Origin: Iodidimonas nitroreducens
Lineage (GTDB): Bacteria > Pseudomonadota > Alphaproteobacteria > Sphingomonadales > Rhodothalassiaceae
Direction: 5' to 3'
Assembly: GCA_000710935.1 (NCBI GenBank)
Contig: BAYV01000014.1
Coordinates: forward strand, 38,444-102,443
DNA length: 64,000 nt
This document shows, in pieces, positions 19,174-28,439 of this stretch. A model generated the notes under the pieces. It ran no database searches, was not told the origin of the DNA, and saw only the letters and a program-made list of their open reading frames with translations. The stretch's first letter is position 1, and every line of letters starts with the position of its first letter. Position numbers and translations under genes: made by a program.

Positions 19174-19370
19174 AGGGGATCGCGCATAAAAATACAGCAT
19201 AAAAAAAAGGGCAGCTTTGGGCGATGCCACAAAAACTGCCCCAGAGTTTGGAGGGGATCTCTGTCATCACGCTTCATCAAAATATGAAGACGTGAAACAA
19301 ACAATGCGGGGACATTCCTAAAAGAAACGACTCCGTAGTTGTTAGTCTAAGGGCAAGGCATGAATAAGAA
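19174..19370. other. intergenic region with two inverted repeats before cobB
   Basis: This 197-base stretch holds two hairpin candidates. GGGCAG near 19209 pairs with CTGCCC near 19240; read on the minus strand this hairpin is followed by eight T residues. CACGCTTCAT and ATGAAGACGTG around 19268-19293 form a second imperfect hairpin. No minus-strand gene ends here, so the first hairpin has no obvious client. The region presumably also contains the cobB promoter. Confidence 0.4.
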
Positions 19371-20129
19371 ATGAATTACAATCAAAAAAAGGATAATTCA
19401 TTGCCCCGTCATGTGGTGGTCCTGACCGGGGCCGGAATTTCCGCCGAAAGCGGTCTTGGCACTTTTCGTGATGCCGGGGGTTTATGGGCCAATCACCGGA
19501 TCGAGGATGTGGCAACGCCGGAAGGCTTCATCAAAAATCCGCAATTGGTGCATTATTTCTATAATCAGCGCCGGGCTGAGCTGCAAAGGGTGGCGCCCAA
19601 TGCCGCCCATCATGCCCTTGTCGATCTTGAAGCCGAACTTGAGGTCGGGATGGGTGGCGGGCTCACCCTCATCACCCAGAATGTAGATGATCTGCACGAA
19701 CGGGCGGGCAGTCGATCCGTTTTGCATATGCATGGGGAGCTTTTAAAAGCCCGCTGCGAGGCTTGTGCGGCGGTGTTTCCCTGGCATCGCGATCTGGGCA
19801 GCGAAGATGTCTGTATCGCCTGCGGGCACTCTTCCCTGCGCCCGCGTATCGTGTGGTTTGGCGAGGTGCCTTTTCATCTGGATGCCATTGATGCCGCTAT
19901 GGCGCGGGCCGATCTGTTTATATCCATCGGCACATCGGGATCGGTTTATCCCGCAGCGGGTTTGGTGCGTCTGGCCCGCACTTTGGGGGTGCGCACGGTG
20001 GAACTGAATCTGGAGCCATCGGAAAACCATGATTTTTTCGATGAAAGCCATCAGGGACCGGCGGCGACCATCGTACCTGCTTTCATCGCGGATCTTTTGG
20101 CACGCTATAAAAAGGCAAGGGGGGCTTGA
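19371..20129 (+). CDS. cobB: NAD-dependent protein deacylase, sirtuin CobB type
   Basis: This is a Sir2-family deacylase, 252 residues, that removes acyl groups from protein lysines using NAD. The NAD site GAGISAESG is at residues 20-28, TQNVDDLHERAG and the catalytic His in HMHGE follow. A zinc ribbon is formed by CEAC and CIAC. The pair Tyr and Arg in YNQRR matches the class III motif that allows succinyl and malonyl substrates, as in E. coli CobB. The next gene (phhB) lies 61 bases downstream on the same strand. Confidence 0.95.
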   Translation: MNYNQKKDNSLPRHVVVLTGAGISAESGLGTFRDAGGLWANHRIEDVATPEGFIKNPQLVHYFYNQRRAELQRVAPNAAHHALVDLEAELEVGMGGGLTLITQNVDDLHERAGSRSVLHMHGELLKARCEACAAVFPWHRDLGSEDVCIACGHSSLRPRIVWFGEVPFHLDAIDAAMARADLFISIGTSGSVYPAAGLVRLARTLGVRTVELNLEPSENHDFFDESHQGPAATIVPAFIADLLARYKKARGA

Positions 20130-20190
20130 ACCCGGCGCCGGTTTCGCCCAATTTGCCGCCCGGAATGCTTCCAATCAAAAGGAATGAATT

Positions 20191-20481
20191 ATGATAACGG
20201 CACTGAGCGGGGATGAGCGGAGCCAGGCGATCGCCGATCTGGCAGGATGGGCCGACAAGGACGGGCGCAATGCCATCCATAAAAGCTTTCAGTTCAAGGA
20301 TTTCAATGCGGCCTTTGGCTTCATGAGCCGGGTGGCGCTGTTGGCCGAGAAAATGGACCATCACCCGGAATGGTTCAATGTGTATAATCGGGTAGAGGTC
20401 ACCCTTTCCACCCATGATGCCGATGGGGTTTCCGAACGCGATATCGCCATGGCCAAAAAAATGGATGAATGGGCGGGCTGA
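20191..20481 (+). CDS. phhB: 4a-hydroxytetrahydrobiopterin dehydratase
   Basis: This pterin-4a-carbinolamine dehydratase of 96 residues recycles the pterin cofactor of aromatic amino acid hydroxylases. The active-site segment [18 protein letters not shown] and the C-terminal [20 protein letters not shown] are diagnostic. No phenylalanine hydroxylase gene is present in the window. It may be cotranscribed with cobB, and ends 7 bases before the convergent yciB-like gene. Confidence 0.95.
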   Translation: MITALSGDERSQAIADLAGWADKDGRNAIHKSFQFKDFNAAFGFMSRVALLAEKMDHHPEWFNVYNRVEVTLSTHDADGVSERDIAMAKKMDEWAG

Positions 20482-20488
20482 TAGCCGC

Positions 20489-21121
20489 TCAATCCTCTGA
20501 CGATTTTGGATCGATCTGCGCGCCTTCGGGCTGGTGGCGGGTGACCACGGGGGTTTGCGCAATCGCAAAAATAAAGGTGAGGGGGATGGCGCCAAAGGTT
20601 TTGAACATCACCCAATGATCGGTGGATACATTGCGCCACACCGCTTCATTGAGCACGGCCATACCGATGAAGAACAACGCCCAGTTTCGGGTGAGCAGAA
20701 CCCAGCCCCGATCCGTGAGGGGCGGAAAGGCAGCCCCCAGAACCGTGCGCAGGAAAATCCGCCCCGACCACAGCCCGGTCAACAGAATGCTGGCAAAGAT
20801 GAGATAAATGATGGTGGGCTTTAATTTGATGAAGGTTTCATCATGCAGCCATAAGGTCAGCCCGCCAAACACCACCACCAGAACGGTGGAAACCCACATC
20901 ATCGGCGCGATATGCCGGGTGCTGTGCCAGCTATAAGCCATGGCGGCCACCATCGCCACCATGAAAGCCCCGGTGGCGGCAAAGATATCGGCCTGCCAAT
21001 TCACGATGAAAAACACCAGAAGCGGGCCAAGCTCGGTCAGGAAACGTTGTCGGGCCGTGGCTTTGGGCCGCGTTGTTTCTTTGGGCCGCGTTGCTGGTTT
21101 AGATGATGTGGGTTCGGTCAT
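20489..21121 (-). CDS. yciB: YciB/IspZ family inner-membrane protein (septation protein A)
   Basis: This 210-residue membrane protein belongs to the YciB (intracellular septation protein A) family, with five or six helices. The family start ELGPLLVFFIVNW follows a Lys/Thr/Pro-rich leader of about 28 residues (SSKPATRPKETTRPKATARQ), which is unusual in the family. A second marker is NWALFFIGMAVLNEAVWRN. YciB takes part in envelope and division-site maintenance in E. coli; its exact activity is not settled. Confidence 0.93.
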   Translation of the reverse strand: MTEPTSSKPATRPKETTRPKATARQRFLTELGPLLVFFIVNWQADIFAATGAFMVAMVAAMAYSWHSTRHIAPMMWVSTVLVVVFGGLTLWLHDETFIKLKPTIIYLIFASILLTGLWSGRIFLRTVLGAAFPPLTDRGWVLLTRNWALFFIGMAVLNEAVWRNVSTDHWVMFKTFGAIPLTFIFAIAQTPVVTRHQPEGAQIDPKSSED

Positions 21122-21193
21122 GTGGTCCTTTGGGCTTTCGCGGCTTGCCTATGGGGCGGATAAAGGGCGTGCGGCCCCTTATCAACCCTCTTA

Positions 21194-21976
21194 TCAACCT
21201 TGGCGCTCGGCAACCAGCTTCTTGATTTCCGCAATGGCTTTGGCAGGATTCAGCCCCTTGGGGCACACATTGGTGCAATTCATGATGGTGTGGCAGCGAT
21301 AAAGCCGGAAAGGATCTTCCAGATCATCGAGACGCTCGCCCGTCATTTCATCGCGGCTATCGGCAATCCAGCGATAGGCCTGCAACAAAGCCGCCGGGCC
21401 CAGATAGCGATCGGAATTCCACCAATAGCTGGGGCAGGCTGTGGAGCAGCAGGCGCATAAAATACATTCATAAAGGCCATCGATCTTGCTGCGATCTTCA
21501 TGGGATTGCAGGCGTTCGCTGCCCGCCGGATCGGGGGAAACGGTTTTCAGCCAGGGCTCGATGGATTCATATTGGGCATAGAAATTGCCCATATCAGGGA
21601 CCAGATCCTTGATGATCGGCATATGGGGCAGAGGGTGGATCACCACATCGCCCTTCACATCATCAAGGGAAAGGGTGCAGGCAAGGGTATTGGTGCCATT
21701 GATGTTCATGGCGCAGGAGCCACACACCCCTTCGCGGCAGGAACGCCGGAAAGTGAGGGTGGTATCCACCTCGTTCTTGATCTTGATCAGCGCATCCAGA
21801 ACCATCGGCCCGCATTTATCAAGATCAAGGCCATAGCTATCGATCCGCGGATTTTCGCCGCTATCGGGATCATAGCGGTAAACATGCAGCGTGCGCACAT
21901 TGCTCGCCCCTTCGGGCGCAGGCACATGCTTGCCTTTGTTTACTTTGGAATTTTTCGGCAATGTGAATTTCGCCAT
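21194..21976 (-). CDS. sdhB: succinate dehydrogenase iron-sulfur subunit
   Basis: SdhB carries electrons from the flavoprotein to ubiquinone through three iron-sulfur clusters. The 2Fe-2S ligands are in [21 protein letters not shown], the 4Fe-4S ligands in [12 protein letters not shown], and the 3Fe-4S ligands in the [14 protein letters not shown] segment. The protein has 260 residues. The ATG at 21976 is favoured over the one at 21982, since AGGA is then 7 bases away. It is the last gene of the operon sdhC-sdhD-sdhA-sdhB, 36 bases after sdhA. Confidence 0.98.
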   Translation of the reverse strand: MAKFTLPKNSKVNKGKHVPAPEGASNVRTLHVYRYDPDSGENPRIDSYGLDLDKCGPMVLDALIKIKNEVDTTLTFRRSCREGVCGSCAMNINGTNTLACTLSLDDVKGDVVIHPLPHMPIIKDLVPDMGNFYAQYESIEPWLKTVSPDPAGSERLQSHEDRSKIDGLYECILCACCSTACPSYWWNSDRYLGPAALLQAYRWIADSRDEMTGERLDDLEDPFRLYRCHTIMNCTNVCPKGLNPAKAIAEIKKLVAERQG

Positions 21977-22012
21977 GGTCATATCCTCATCAAGCCAAAG
22001 CCAGATCGCGGT

Positions 22013-23812
22013 TCAGTAAACCCGTTCCTTTGGCTTTACATATTCAAATTCATCCGACAGCGTATAATCATGCACCGGGCGATAATCGATGGCCACCTTG
22101 CCATCATCAAAGCGCGCCACCGTGTGTTTCATCCAGTTTTGATCATCGCGCTTGGGATAATCCTCATGCATATGCGCGCCGCGCGATTCATGACGATTTT
22201 CAGCACAATGCATGGTGACCATCGCCTGCCCGATGAGATTATCAAGCTCCAGCGTTTCGATGAGATCGGAATTCCAGATCAGCGAGCGATCCGTGACATG
22301 CAGATCGCTCATCCGGGCATAAACCTCGTCCATCTTGCCCTTGCCTTCTCGCAAAACCTCTTCGGTGCGGAAAACGCCGCAATTAGCCTGCATGGTTTTT
22401 TGCATATGCAGGCGCACATCAGCGGTGGGCGATCCACCCTTGGCATTGCGGAAATGATCAAGCCGCCCCAGCGCCTGTTCGGCGTGATCGGCGGGCAGGG
22501 GCATGTGGTTTGTGTTGGCTTTCACCGTTTCCGCAACTCGGAAGGCCGTGGCCCGGCCAAAGACCACAAGATCAATCAGGGAATTGGAGCCAAGCCGGTT
22601 CGCCCCATGCACTGAAACGCAGGCCGCTTCACCCACTGCAAACAGCCCCGGCACCACCCGATCAGGATCATCGGCGGCAGGATTGATCACCTCGCCATGA
22701 TAATTGGTGGGAATGCCGCCCATATTATAATGCACGGTAGGCACCACGGGGATTGGCTCTTTGCGCACATCCACCCCTGCGAAAATCCTGGCGGATTCCG
22801 AAATGCCGGGCAGGCGCTCGGCCAGAATGGCCGGATCGAGATGATCGAGATGCAGATGCATATGATCGCCTTCCTCGCCCACGCCCCGGCCTTCGCGGAT
22901 TTCCTGTGCCATCGAGCGGGAAACCACATCGCGGCTGGCCAGATCCTTGGCCGAAGGGGCATAGCGCTCCATAAAGCGTTCGCCCTTGGAATTGGTGAGA
23001 TAGCCGCCTTCGCCCCGCGCCCCTTCGGTGATCAGCACGCCCGCGCCATAAACCCCGGTGGGATGGAATTGCACAAATTCCATATCCTGAAGCCCAAGGC
23101 CCGCGCGCAGCACCATGCCGCCGCCATCGCCGGTGCAGGTATGGGCCGATGTGGCCGAGAAAAAGGCCCGGCCATAGCCGCCGGTGGCCAGCACCACAGC
23201 ATGGGATTGAAAGCGATGGATCGTGCCATCTTCAAGGCAGAGGGCGATCACACCCCGGCATTGGCCGTCCTTGTCCATGATCAGATCGATGGCAAAATAT
23301 TCGATGAAAAAATCGGTCTTGTTCTTCAGGCTTTGCTGATACAGCGCATGGAGCATGGCATGGCCGGTGCGATCAGCGGCAGCGCAGGTGCGCTGGGCGG
23401 GGGGGCCTTCGCCATATTTCGTGGTCATGCCGCCAAAGGCGCGCTGATAGATCTTGCCTTCCTCGGTGCGGGAAAAAGGCACGCCGAAATGTTCCAGCTC
23501 ATAAACCGCTTTGGGCGCTTCGCGGCACAGATATTCGATGGCGTCCTGATCGCCCAGCCAATCCGATCCCTTCACCGTATCATAGGCATGCCATTGCCAT
23601 GTATCATCGCCCATATTGCCAAGGGCGGCGGCAATCCCGCCCTGCGCCGCCACGGTGTGCGAGCGGGTGGGAAAAACCTTGGTGATGCAGGCGGTTTTAA
23701 GGCCGGCCTGAGAAATCCCCATGGTTGCGCGCAGGCCGGAACCCCCGGCGCCAACCACCACGGCATCAAATTTATGATCAATGATCGGATAGGCAGCGGA
23801 CATCAAACTCAT
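22013..23812 (-). CDS. sdhA: succinate dehydrogenase flavoprotein subunit
   Basis: SdhA oxidises succinate to fumarate in the TCA cycle and respiratory complex II. The FAD-binding GAGGSG motif is at residues 21-26. [10 protein letters not shown] contains His52, the residue expected to bind FAD covalently. HPTGVYGAG and the catalytic Arg region [11 protein letters not shown] follow. The 599 residues match the family. The start ATG at 23812 overlaps the sdhD stop (ATGA-type coupling); a second ATG at 23803 is also possible, because a GGGGG run sits 9 bases before it. Confidence 0.98.
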   Translation of the reverse strand: MSLMSAAYPIIDHKFDAVVVGAGGSGLRATMGISQAGLKTACITKVFPTRSHTVAAQGGIAAALGNMGDDTWQWHAYDTVKGSDWLGDQDAIEYLCREAPKAVYELEHFGVPFSRTEEGKIYQRAFGGMTTKYGEGPPAQRTCAAADRTGHAMLHALYQQSLKNKTDFFIEYFAIDLIMDKDGQCRGVIALCLEDGTIHRFQSHAVVLATGGYGRAFFSATSAHTCTGDGGGMVLRAGLGLQDMEFVQFHPTGVYGAGVLITEGARGEGGYLTNSKGERFMERYAPSAKDLASRDVVSRSMAQEIREGRGVGEEGDHMHLHLDHLDPAILAERLPGISESARIFAGVDVRKEPIPVVPTVHYNMGGIPTNYHGEVINPAADDPDRVVPGLFAVGEAACVSVHGANRLGSNSLIDLVVFGRATAFRVAETVKANTNHMPLPADHAEQALGRLDHFRNAKGGSPTADVRLHMQKTMQANCGVFRTEEVLREGKGKMDEVYARMSDLHVTDRSLIWNSDLIETLELDNLIGQAMVTMHCAENRHESRGAHMHEDYPKRDDQNWMKHTVARFDDGKVAIDYRPVHDYTLSDEFEYVKPKERVY

Positions 23813-24192
23813 CCCCCGAAAGATATTTTGAGAACAGACAGAATGCCAGCCAAAGCCAAAGCAAGGGTGGCGAAAGTGAGCGCCAGAAGGCTGATCTTTT
23901 TCGTGCCTTCATCATGCACATAATCTTCGATCACGATCTGCACACCCAAACGGAAATGGTAAAACAGGCTGCCAATCAAAAGCACCAGCAAAACACTGAC
24001 GATAGGATCGCGCACCCACCAGATGATGGTGGCATAATCGGCGCCGGCCAGGGTCATCACCGAGGCCGCAAACCATAAAACCAGAAACAGATTGACCACC
24101 GCCGTGATCCGCTGATGCCACCAATGATGCGCGCCGGACCGGGCAGAGCCAAGCCCCCGGACCTTGGAAATCGGTGTCCGAAATTTTGTCAT
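23809..24192 (-). CDS. sdhD: succinate dehydrogenase hydrophobic anchor subunit
   Basis: SdhD is one of two membrane anchors of complex II and helps bind heme b and ubiquinone. It has 127 residues with three helices: [37 protein letters not shown] and [19 protein letters not shown]. The His in [19 protein letters not shown] is the likely heme ligand, and the EDYVHD motif is typical. The ATG at 24192 gives the family-like start [20 protein letters not shown]; the frame continues further upstream into sdhC, but that part is out of frame with it and not expected to be translated. Confidence 0.95.
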   Translation of the reverse strand: MTKFRTPISKVRGLGSARSGAHHWWHQRITAVVNLFLVLWFAASVMTLAGADYATIIWWVRDPIVSVLLVLLIGSLFYHFRLGVQIVIEDYVHDEGTKKISLLALTFATLALALAGILSVLKISFGG

Positions 24193-24206
24193 GGCCTCAG
24201 TCTCCC

Positions 24207-24602
24207 TTATAAAGCACCGGCAAAGCCATAGGCGCCCGCCCATAGGCCCAAAGTCAGCGCGATGGCGGCCAGAATGGCCAGAATGCCGATGCGCCGATTG
24301 GATGCAATCTCCAGCCCCCGGCCTGTATCCATGATCAAATGGCGCACCCCGGTGCACAGATGCAGCATCACGGAAAAGGTGACGCCAAACAGCACCAACC
24401 GACCCAACAGGCTGGTCAGAAAATCATGAAATCCGGCAAAGGCTTCGGGGCCGCTGGCCAGAGCATAAAAGCCCCAGACCAAAAGCAGGGCCCCCACCGC
24501 ATTGCCGATGCCGGTGGTGCGATGGGCGATGGACAGGCCCATATGCAAGCCCCAGCGCCAGATTTGCAGATGCGGCGATAACGGACGTTCTGTGCTGGCC
24601 AT
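24207..24602 (-). CDS. sdhC: succinate dehydrogenase cytochrome b556 subunit
   Basis: SdhC is the other membrane anchor of complex II, 131 residues with three helices. The N terminus RPLSPHLQIWRWGLHMGLSI and SIAHRTTGIGNA are diagnostic (quinone-site Ser and Arg). The heme ligand His is expected in MLHLCTGVRHLIMDTG. GGGAGG precedes the ATG at 24602 at good spacing, whereas an ATG at 24623 has none. This is the first gene of the operon; an inverted repeat lies in its upstream region. Confidence 0.96.
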   Translation of the reverse strand: MASTERPLSPHLQIWRWGLHMGLSIAHRTTGIGNAVGALLLVWGFYALASGPEAFAGFHDFLTSLLGRLVLFGVTFSVMLHLCTGVRHLIMDTGRGLEIASNRRIGILAILAAIALTLGLWAGAYGFAGAL

Positions 24603-24662
24603 CGATAGCCTCCCGATCAGCATGTGGTCTCATAATGAAAGACATTACGCGGCATTGGCGAG

Positions 24663-24695
24663 ATAAGATACGCGATCAAATGACGCGCATCTTAT
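24663..24695 (-). promoter_or_regulatory. inverted repeat upstream of sdhC
   Basis: ATAAGATACGCG (24663-24674) and CGCGCATCTTAT (24684-24695) pair over 11 of 12 positions around a 9-base centre, about 60 bases upstream of the sdhC start. There is no T tract, so it is not a terminator. It could be an operator or an mRNA leader hairpin for the sdh operon. Function is unproven. Confidence 0.4.
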
Positions 24696-24852
24696 GGGTG
24701 AAGTGCAGGCGCGATAACGCCTCAACGTCATCGCATCCGTGTTTAATGGCTTGCTGGGGGTGACGCAAGGCGCGAATGCGTGAGGATCAAAATCCTGCCT
24801 TATTTTCCGGTGTCGCTCCGGACTTTTTTCGATATTCCGGCCCTATTTTTTT

Positions 24853-24937
24853 CGTCATTCCGGGCTTGACCCGGAATCCATTCTTTGGCGTGCTCAGCCC
24901 TTCACGAGGTGGATTCCGGGTCAAGCCCGGAATGACG
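24853..24937. repeat. palindromic intergenic repeat, copy A (28-bp perfect arms)
   Basis: Arms at 24853-24880 and 24910-24937 are perfect inverted copies over 28 bases around a 29-base centre. The core TTCCGGGTCAAGCCCGGAA is itself nearly palindromic. The type is common between genes in alphaproteobacteria. The right arm plus flank (24901-24959) recurs exactly in copy B. Confidence 0.9.
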
Positions 24938-25014
24938 ATATTTGTGGGCCGGGGTGACGAAAAAGGGGGGTCTCCGCCCGGGGTGACGAATTTATATCAA
25001 ACGCAAACACCTCA

Positions 25015-25146
25015 CGTCATCCCGGACGCGGGGCAGACCGAAGGGGTGCGCCGCTGAGCCGGGATCCATCTTTGGCACGCTCTGCTCTTCACGAGGTGGA
25101 TTCCGGGTCAAGCCCGGAATGACGATATTTGTGGGCCGGGGTGACG
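25015..25146. repeat. palindromic intergenic repeat, copy B (diverged left arm)
   Basis: This second copy shares an exact 59-base direct repeat with copy A (25088-25146 equals 24901-24959). Its left arm, starting CGTCATCCCGG at 25015, is diverged and contains an extra insert of about 25 bases, so the large hairpin is imperfect. The two copies face the same way, about 187 bases apart. Confidence 0.85.
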
Positions 25147-25168
25147 CGGGCCTTCGGCGGAAAATCTT

Positions 25169-26047
25169 CTACCCCCGGGCGGTGATGGCGTCATCGAGGG
25201 CGAGGAGGCGTTTGGCGGCTTGTACATGCAAAAGCTCGATCATCTTGCCATCCAGCACGGCGACGCCCTTGTTCGCGGCTTCGGCCTCTGCCCAGGCATC
25301 CACCATCGCCCGCGCTTTTTCGATGGCGTCGGCTGAGGGCCGGAAAATCTCATTGGCGGGATCGATCTGGCGCGGATGCACCAAAGTTTTGCCGTCAAAG
25401 CCCAAGGCCGCTGCCTTGCCGCAGGCCCGGCGGAAGCCATCCCCATCATCAAGCGCCCCATAAACCCCATCGATGATCGCCAGATCATAAGCCCGCGCCG
25501 CCAGCAGAGACAGGCCAAAGCTGGTGGCAAAAGCCGCTTCATCGGCATCGGGGGGCAGCCGCAGGTCCTTGGCCAGATCATTGGTGCCCATCACGAAACA
25601 GGCCAATCTGGGGGTGCTGGCAGCAAGGCTTTGGGCATTCAAAATTCCCAAAGGCGTTTCCATCATCGCCCAGATGGCGCAATCGGGGGCATAGCCCAGC
25701 GCATTCATCCGCTGTTCCAGATCGTTGATCTGATCCGGCGTGCTTACCTTTGGCAGCAAAATGGCATCGAGCGTGCTTTGGGGCAGGGCCTCAAGGTCTT
25801 CGTGCCCCCAATCGCTGTCAAGGGCATTGATCCGCACCACCAGTTCGCGTTCGCCATAGCCCCCGGCATTGAGGGCGGCCCGCACCTGCTGGCGGGCCTC
25901 ATCCTTGGCGGTGGGGGAGACGGCATCCTCGAGATCGAGAATGAGCCCATCACAGGGGAGCGACCGCGCCTTTTGCAGGGCACGGCTGTTTGATCCCGGC
26001 ATATACAGAATGGACCGACGGGGGCGGGTGGCGGCAGGCATAAGCAT
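25169..26047 (-). CDS. HpcH/HpaI aldolase family, CitE-like CoA-ester lyase
   Basis: This protein of about 292 residues belongs to the citrate lyase beta subunit-like (CitE / malyl-CoA lyase) group of the HpcH/HpaI superfamily. RRSILYMPGSN is the phosphate/CoA-binding start, LILDLEDAV carries acidic metal ligands, and WAMMETPLGI supplies the catalytic Glu region. MGTNDLAKDL and GFDGKTLVHPRQI are diagnostic. No citrate lyase alpha or gamma genes are near, so it is a free-standing lyase or thioesterase acting on a beta-hydroxyacyl-CoA such as malyl- or citramalyl-CoA; which one is unknown. The start is ATG 26047 or 26041; the AGGA before them fits the second slightly better. Confidence 0.88.
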   Translation of the reverse strand: MLMPAATRPRRSILYMPGSNSRALQKARSLPCDGLILDLEDAVSPTAKDEARQQVRAALNAGGYGERELVVRINALDSDWGHEDLEALPQSTLDAILLPKVSTPDQINDLEQRMNALGYAPDCAIWAMMETPLGILNAQSLAASTPRLACFVMGTNDLAKDLRLPPDADEAAFATSFGLSLLAARAYDLAIIDGVYGALDDGDGFRRACGKAAALGFDGKTLVHPRQIDPANEIFRPSADAIEKARAMVDAWAEAEAANKGVAVLDGKMIELLHVQAAKRLLALDDAITARG

Positions 26048-26082
26048 CAATCCTTTATGGGGTAAGGGGTGGGGTGGGCCGA

Positions 26083-27408
26083 TCAGAAATCGTTCTTGGC
26101 CACATGGCCCGCCCGCATCACAAAGCCCACATCAAGAAGGGCTTCGATATTATCAAGAGGATCGCCTGAAACGGCAATGATATCGGCATATTTGCCCGCT
26201 TCGATGGTGCCCAGCTTATCGCTCATCCCCAGCAATTGGGCGGCATTCACCGTGGCGGTGGCGATCATTTCATCATTCTTCATGCCCAGGTCGCGCAGCA
26301 ATAAAAATTCCTGAGCATTATCGCCATGGGCTGAAACACCGCTATCGGTACCAAAGGCGATTTTCACCCCGGCCTTATAAGCCTTGCCCACATTGGCCAT
26401 CACCAAGGCGGGCAGGCCCAGCGCTTTTTCCCGGATCGAGGGGGGCAGGAAATCCTGCTCGCGGATTTTATCGACCACGGTTTTCCCGGCGATCAGCGTA
26501 GGCACCAGCCAGGCGTCGCTCTTTTTAAGCAGCTTGATCGAGCTTTCATCGAGCAGCGAGCCATGTTCGATGGAATCGATCCCGGCTTCCAAAGCGGCAT
26601 TGATGCCATCGGCGCCATGAGCATGGGCGGCCACCTTGCGGCCCATGCTGTGGGCGGTGGAGATAATCTCGGCGATTTCATCGTCTTTCATCTGCTGCAT
26701 CAGGCCGGTGGCGGAATCCGACAGCACGCCGCCGGTGGCGGTGATCTTGATCACATCGGCCCCATATTTGACAGCAGTGCGCACTGCCCTGCGGCAATCA
26801 TAAGGGCCATCGCAGATGGTATCGGGGGTCATCATATGGAGGATTTCGGCATTATAACCATCCACATCGGCATGGCCGCCGGTACCCGAGATGCTATTGC
26901 CCGCCGCGATGATGCGAGGGCCGCTGACCCAGCCTTTTTCAATCGCATCGCGCAGGCCATAAATGGCTTCCGGGTCGCCCCCCAGATCGCGCACCGTGGT
27001 AAAACCGGCATCAAGGGTGCGTTTGGCATAAAGTGCGCCCTGCATGGCCATATCGGTGGTGCTCATCTTCACCCGATCAAGGGCGGCCTGTGGCCCCAGT
27101 TCAAACAGCAGATGGGTATGCATATCGATCAGCCCGGGCATCACCGTGGCGTTTTTCAGATCGATCACTTCATGCTTTTGGGGATCGGCATCATTATAGC
27201 CCGCTTCGATTTTTTCGATTTTGCCATCGGCAATGATGATCGATTGTTCACGCAAAGGCGGTTTTTGCGGATCGATGATCAGCCGTCCGGCATGGATCAC
27301 CGTATGGGCCATGGCCGTGGCGTGAAAGCCAAGGCTTGCGGCAAAGCCGGTGATGGCGCCGCCCGCAAGCATGGCGGCAAGGCTTAAGGCTGAAATCGAT
27401 CTGCGCAT
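26083..27408 (-). CDS. secreted metal-dependent amidohydrolase
   Basis: This is a 441-residue exported amidohydrolase of the imidazolonepropionase-like / Xaa-Pro dipeptidase group. The signal peptide is MRRSISALSLAAMLAGGAIT up to ATAMA. Metal ligands appear in order: HTH in IDMHTHLL, a Lys in KITATGG, His in AHAHG and EHGS, and Asp in FGTDSGV. The ATG at 27408 is preferred, since GGGG is 8 bases upstream; an ATG at 27414 is too close to it. Relatives degrade dipeptides or organophosphate-type esters, so the substrate is not clear. It lies 35 bases downstream-adjacent to the CitE-like gene on the same strand and may be cotranscribed. Confidence 0.9.
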   Translation of the reverse strand: MRRSISALSLAAMLAGGAITGFAASLGFHATAMAHTVIHAGRLIIDPQKPPLREQSIIIADGKIEKIEAGYNDADPQKHEVIDLKNATVMPGLIDMHTHLLFELGPQAALDRVKMSTTDMAMQGALYAKRTLDAGFTTVRDLGGDPEAIYGLRDAIEKGWVSGPRIIAAGNSISGTGGHADVDGYNAEILHMMTPDTICDGPYDCRRAVRTAVKYGADVIKITATGGVLSDSATGLMQQMKDDEIAEIISTAHSMGRKVAAHAHGADGINAALEAGIDSIEHGSLLDESSIKLLKKSDAWLVPTLIAGKTVVDKIREQDFLPPSIREKALGLPALVMANVGKAYKAGVKIAFGTDSGVSAHGDNAQEFLLLRDLGMKNDEMIATATVNAAQLLGMSDKLGTIEAGKYADIIAVSGDPLDNIEALLDVGFVMRAGHVAKNDF

Positions 27409-27581
27409 GAACATTTCCCCTGATCGTTGATGATGGCCTGCTATGATGACTTGTTTTTGGGTTTTGACAGATCGGGATGCTACTCTGCCTATGTGCCGTT
27501 GTATAGTCGGCCCCTTTGCGGATTTCTGGGGCCCAGGATTTGGGCCTTGACCTTGCCGCCGCAAAGCGGCACCCCAAAGCG

Positions 27582-28385
27582 ATGAGCAAATCGCATCCGA
27601 TGATCCGCCTTTTTATCCCCGACCGGCTGATGGCCGGGCAGGCGATCCGTTTATCGGATATGGCCGCCCATTATATCGGATCGGTGATGCGGCAAAAGCC
27701 GGGCGATCTGATCAGCCTGTTCAATGGCATGGATGGCGAATGGCGCGCCCAGATCACCGATATCAGCCGAAAAACCGCGTTTTTAACGGTGGAAAGCCAA
27801 AGCCGCGCCCAAAAGGATGATCCCGCATGGCCCGGATTGACCCTGTGCTTTGCCCCGGTGAAGCGTGCGGGCACCGATCTGATCATCGAAAAAGCCACCG
27901 AATTGGGGGTGGCCCGCATCATCCCGGTGATCACCGACTATACCCAGATTGCGCGGCTGCGGGATGATCGTTTGCAGCTTATCGCCCGGGAAGCCGCCGA
28001 GCAATGCGGACGCTTGAGCCTGCCCCGGATCGATCCGCCTCTGCCTTTGTCACAGCTTTTGGCGGCTAGGCCCGCCCCCGAGCCTTTGTTTTTTTGCGAT
28101 GAAGCCGGGGATACCCAGCCTTTGTTGCTAGCGGCAAAACGGATTTTGGGAACACAATTGCGTGATAGTGAGCCGCAGGGCCCGAAGCCCTGCGCGGTTT
28201 TATGTGGGCCCGAAGGGGGCTTTTCGCCGAGCGAGCGCGAAGCCCTGCGGGCGCATCAGGCGGTTCAGCCCGTTGGGTTGGGGCGGCTTGTTTTGCGGGC
28301 TGAAACCGCGGTCATCGCTGCCTTGTCGGTGGTGGGGGCGGTCCTTGCAGCGGCTGACCTTGATGATCCATCGGGCTTGCAATAG
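27582..28385 (+). CDS. rsmE: 16S rRNA (uracil-1498-N3) methyltransferase
   Basis: RsmE methylates U1498 of 16S rRNA. It is a SPOUT enzyme with an N-terminal PUA-like domain (MIRLFIPDRLMAGQAIRLSD, then HYIGSVMRQKPGDLISLFNG). The trefoil-knot SAM site is in CAVLCGPEGGFSPSEREAL and LGRLVLRAETAVIAAL. Two starts are possible, ATG 27582 and ATG 27600, neither with a strong ribosome site; I use the first (267 residues). The frame is open further upstream, but the extra residues are unlike the family. It shares an intergenic region of about 170 bases with the divergent amidohydrolase. Confidence 0.95.
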   Translation: MSKSHPMIRLFIPDRLMAGQAIRLSDMAAHYIGSVMRQKPGDLISLFNGMDGEWRAQITDISRKTAFLTVESQSRAQKDDPAWPGLTLCFAPVKRAGTDLIIEKATELGVARIIPVITDYTQIARLRDDRLQLIAREAAEQCGRLSLPRIDPPLPLSQLLAARPAPEPLFFCDEAGDTQPLLLAAKRILGTQLRDSEPQGPKPCAVLCGPEGGFSPSEREALRAHQAVQPVGLGRLVLRAETAVIAALSVVGAVLAAADLDDPSGLQ

Positions 28386-28439
28386 CGGGGCGTCTCGCCT
28401 AACTCCGTTTCACGAACAACAGTCTGGAGCGCGGGCTAT

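Noticed and set aside
22697..23923. A 408-codon open frame antisense to sdhA and sdhD
   Set aside because: Shadow of the strongly biased codons of sdhA; sdhA is certain and the antisense product (His, Ala and Gly rich) shows no domain.
24776..25057. A plus-strand open frame of 93 codons between sdhC and the CitE-like gene
   Set aside because: It is the translation of the palindromic intergenic repeat (giving the well-known pattern VIPGLTRNP and FRVKPGMT); no ribosome site, no protein character.
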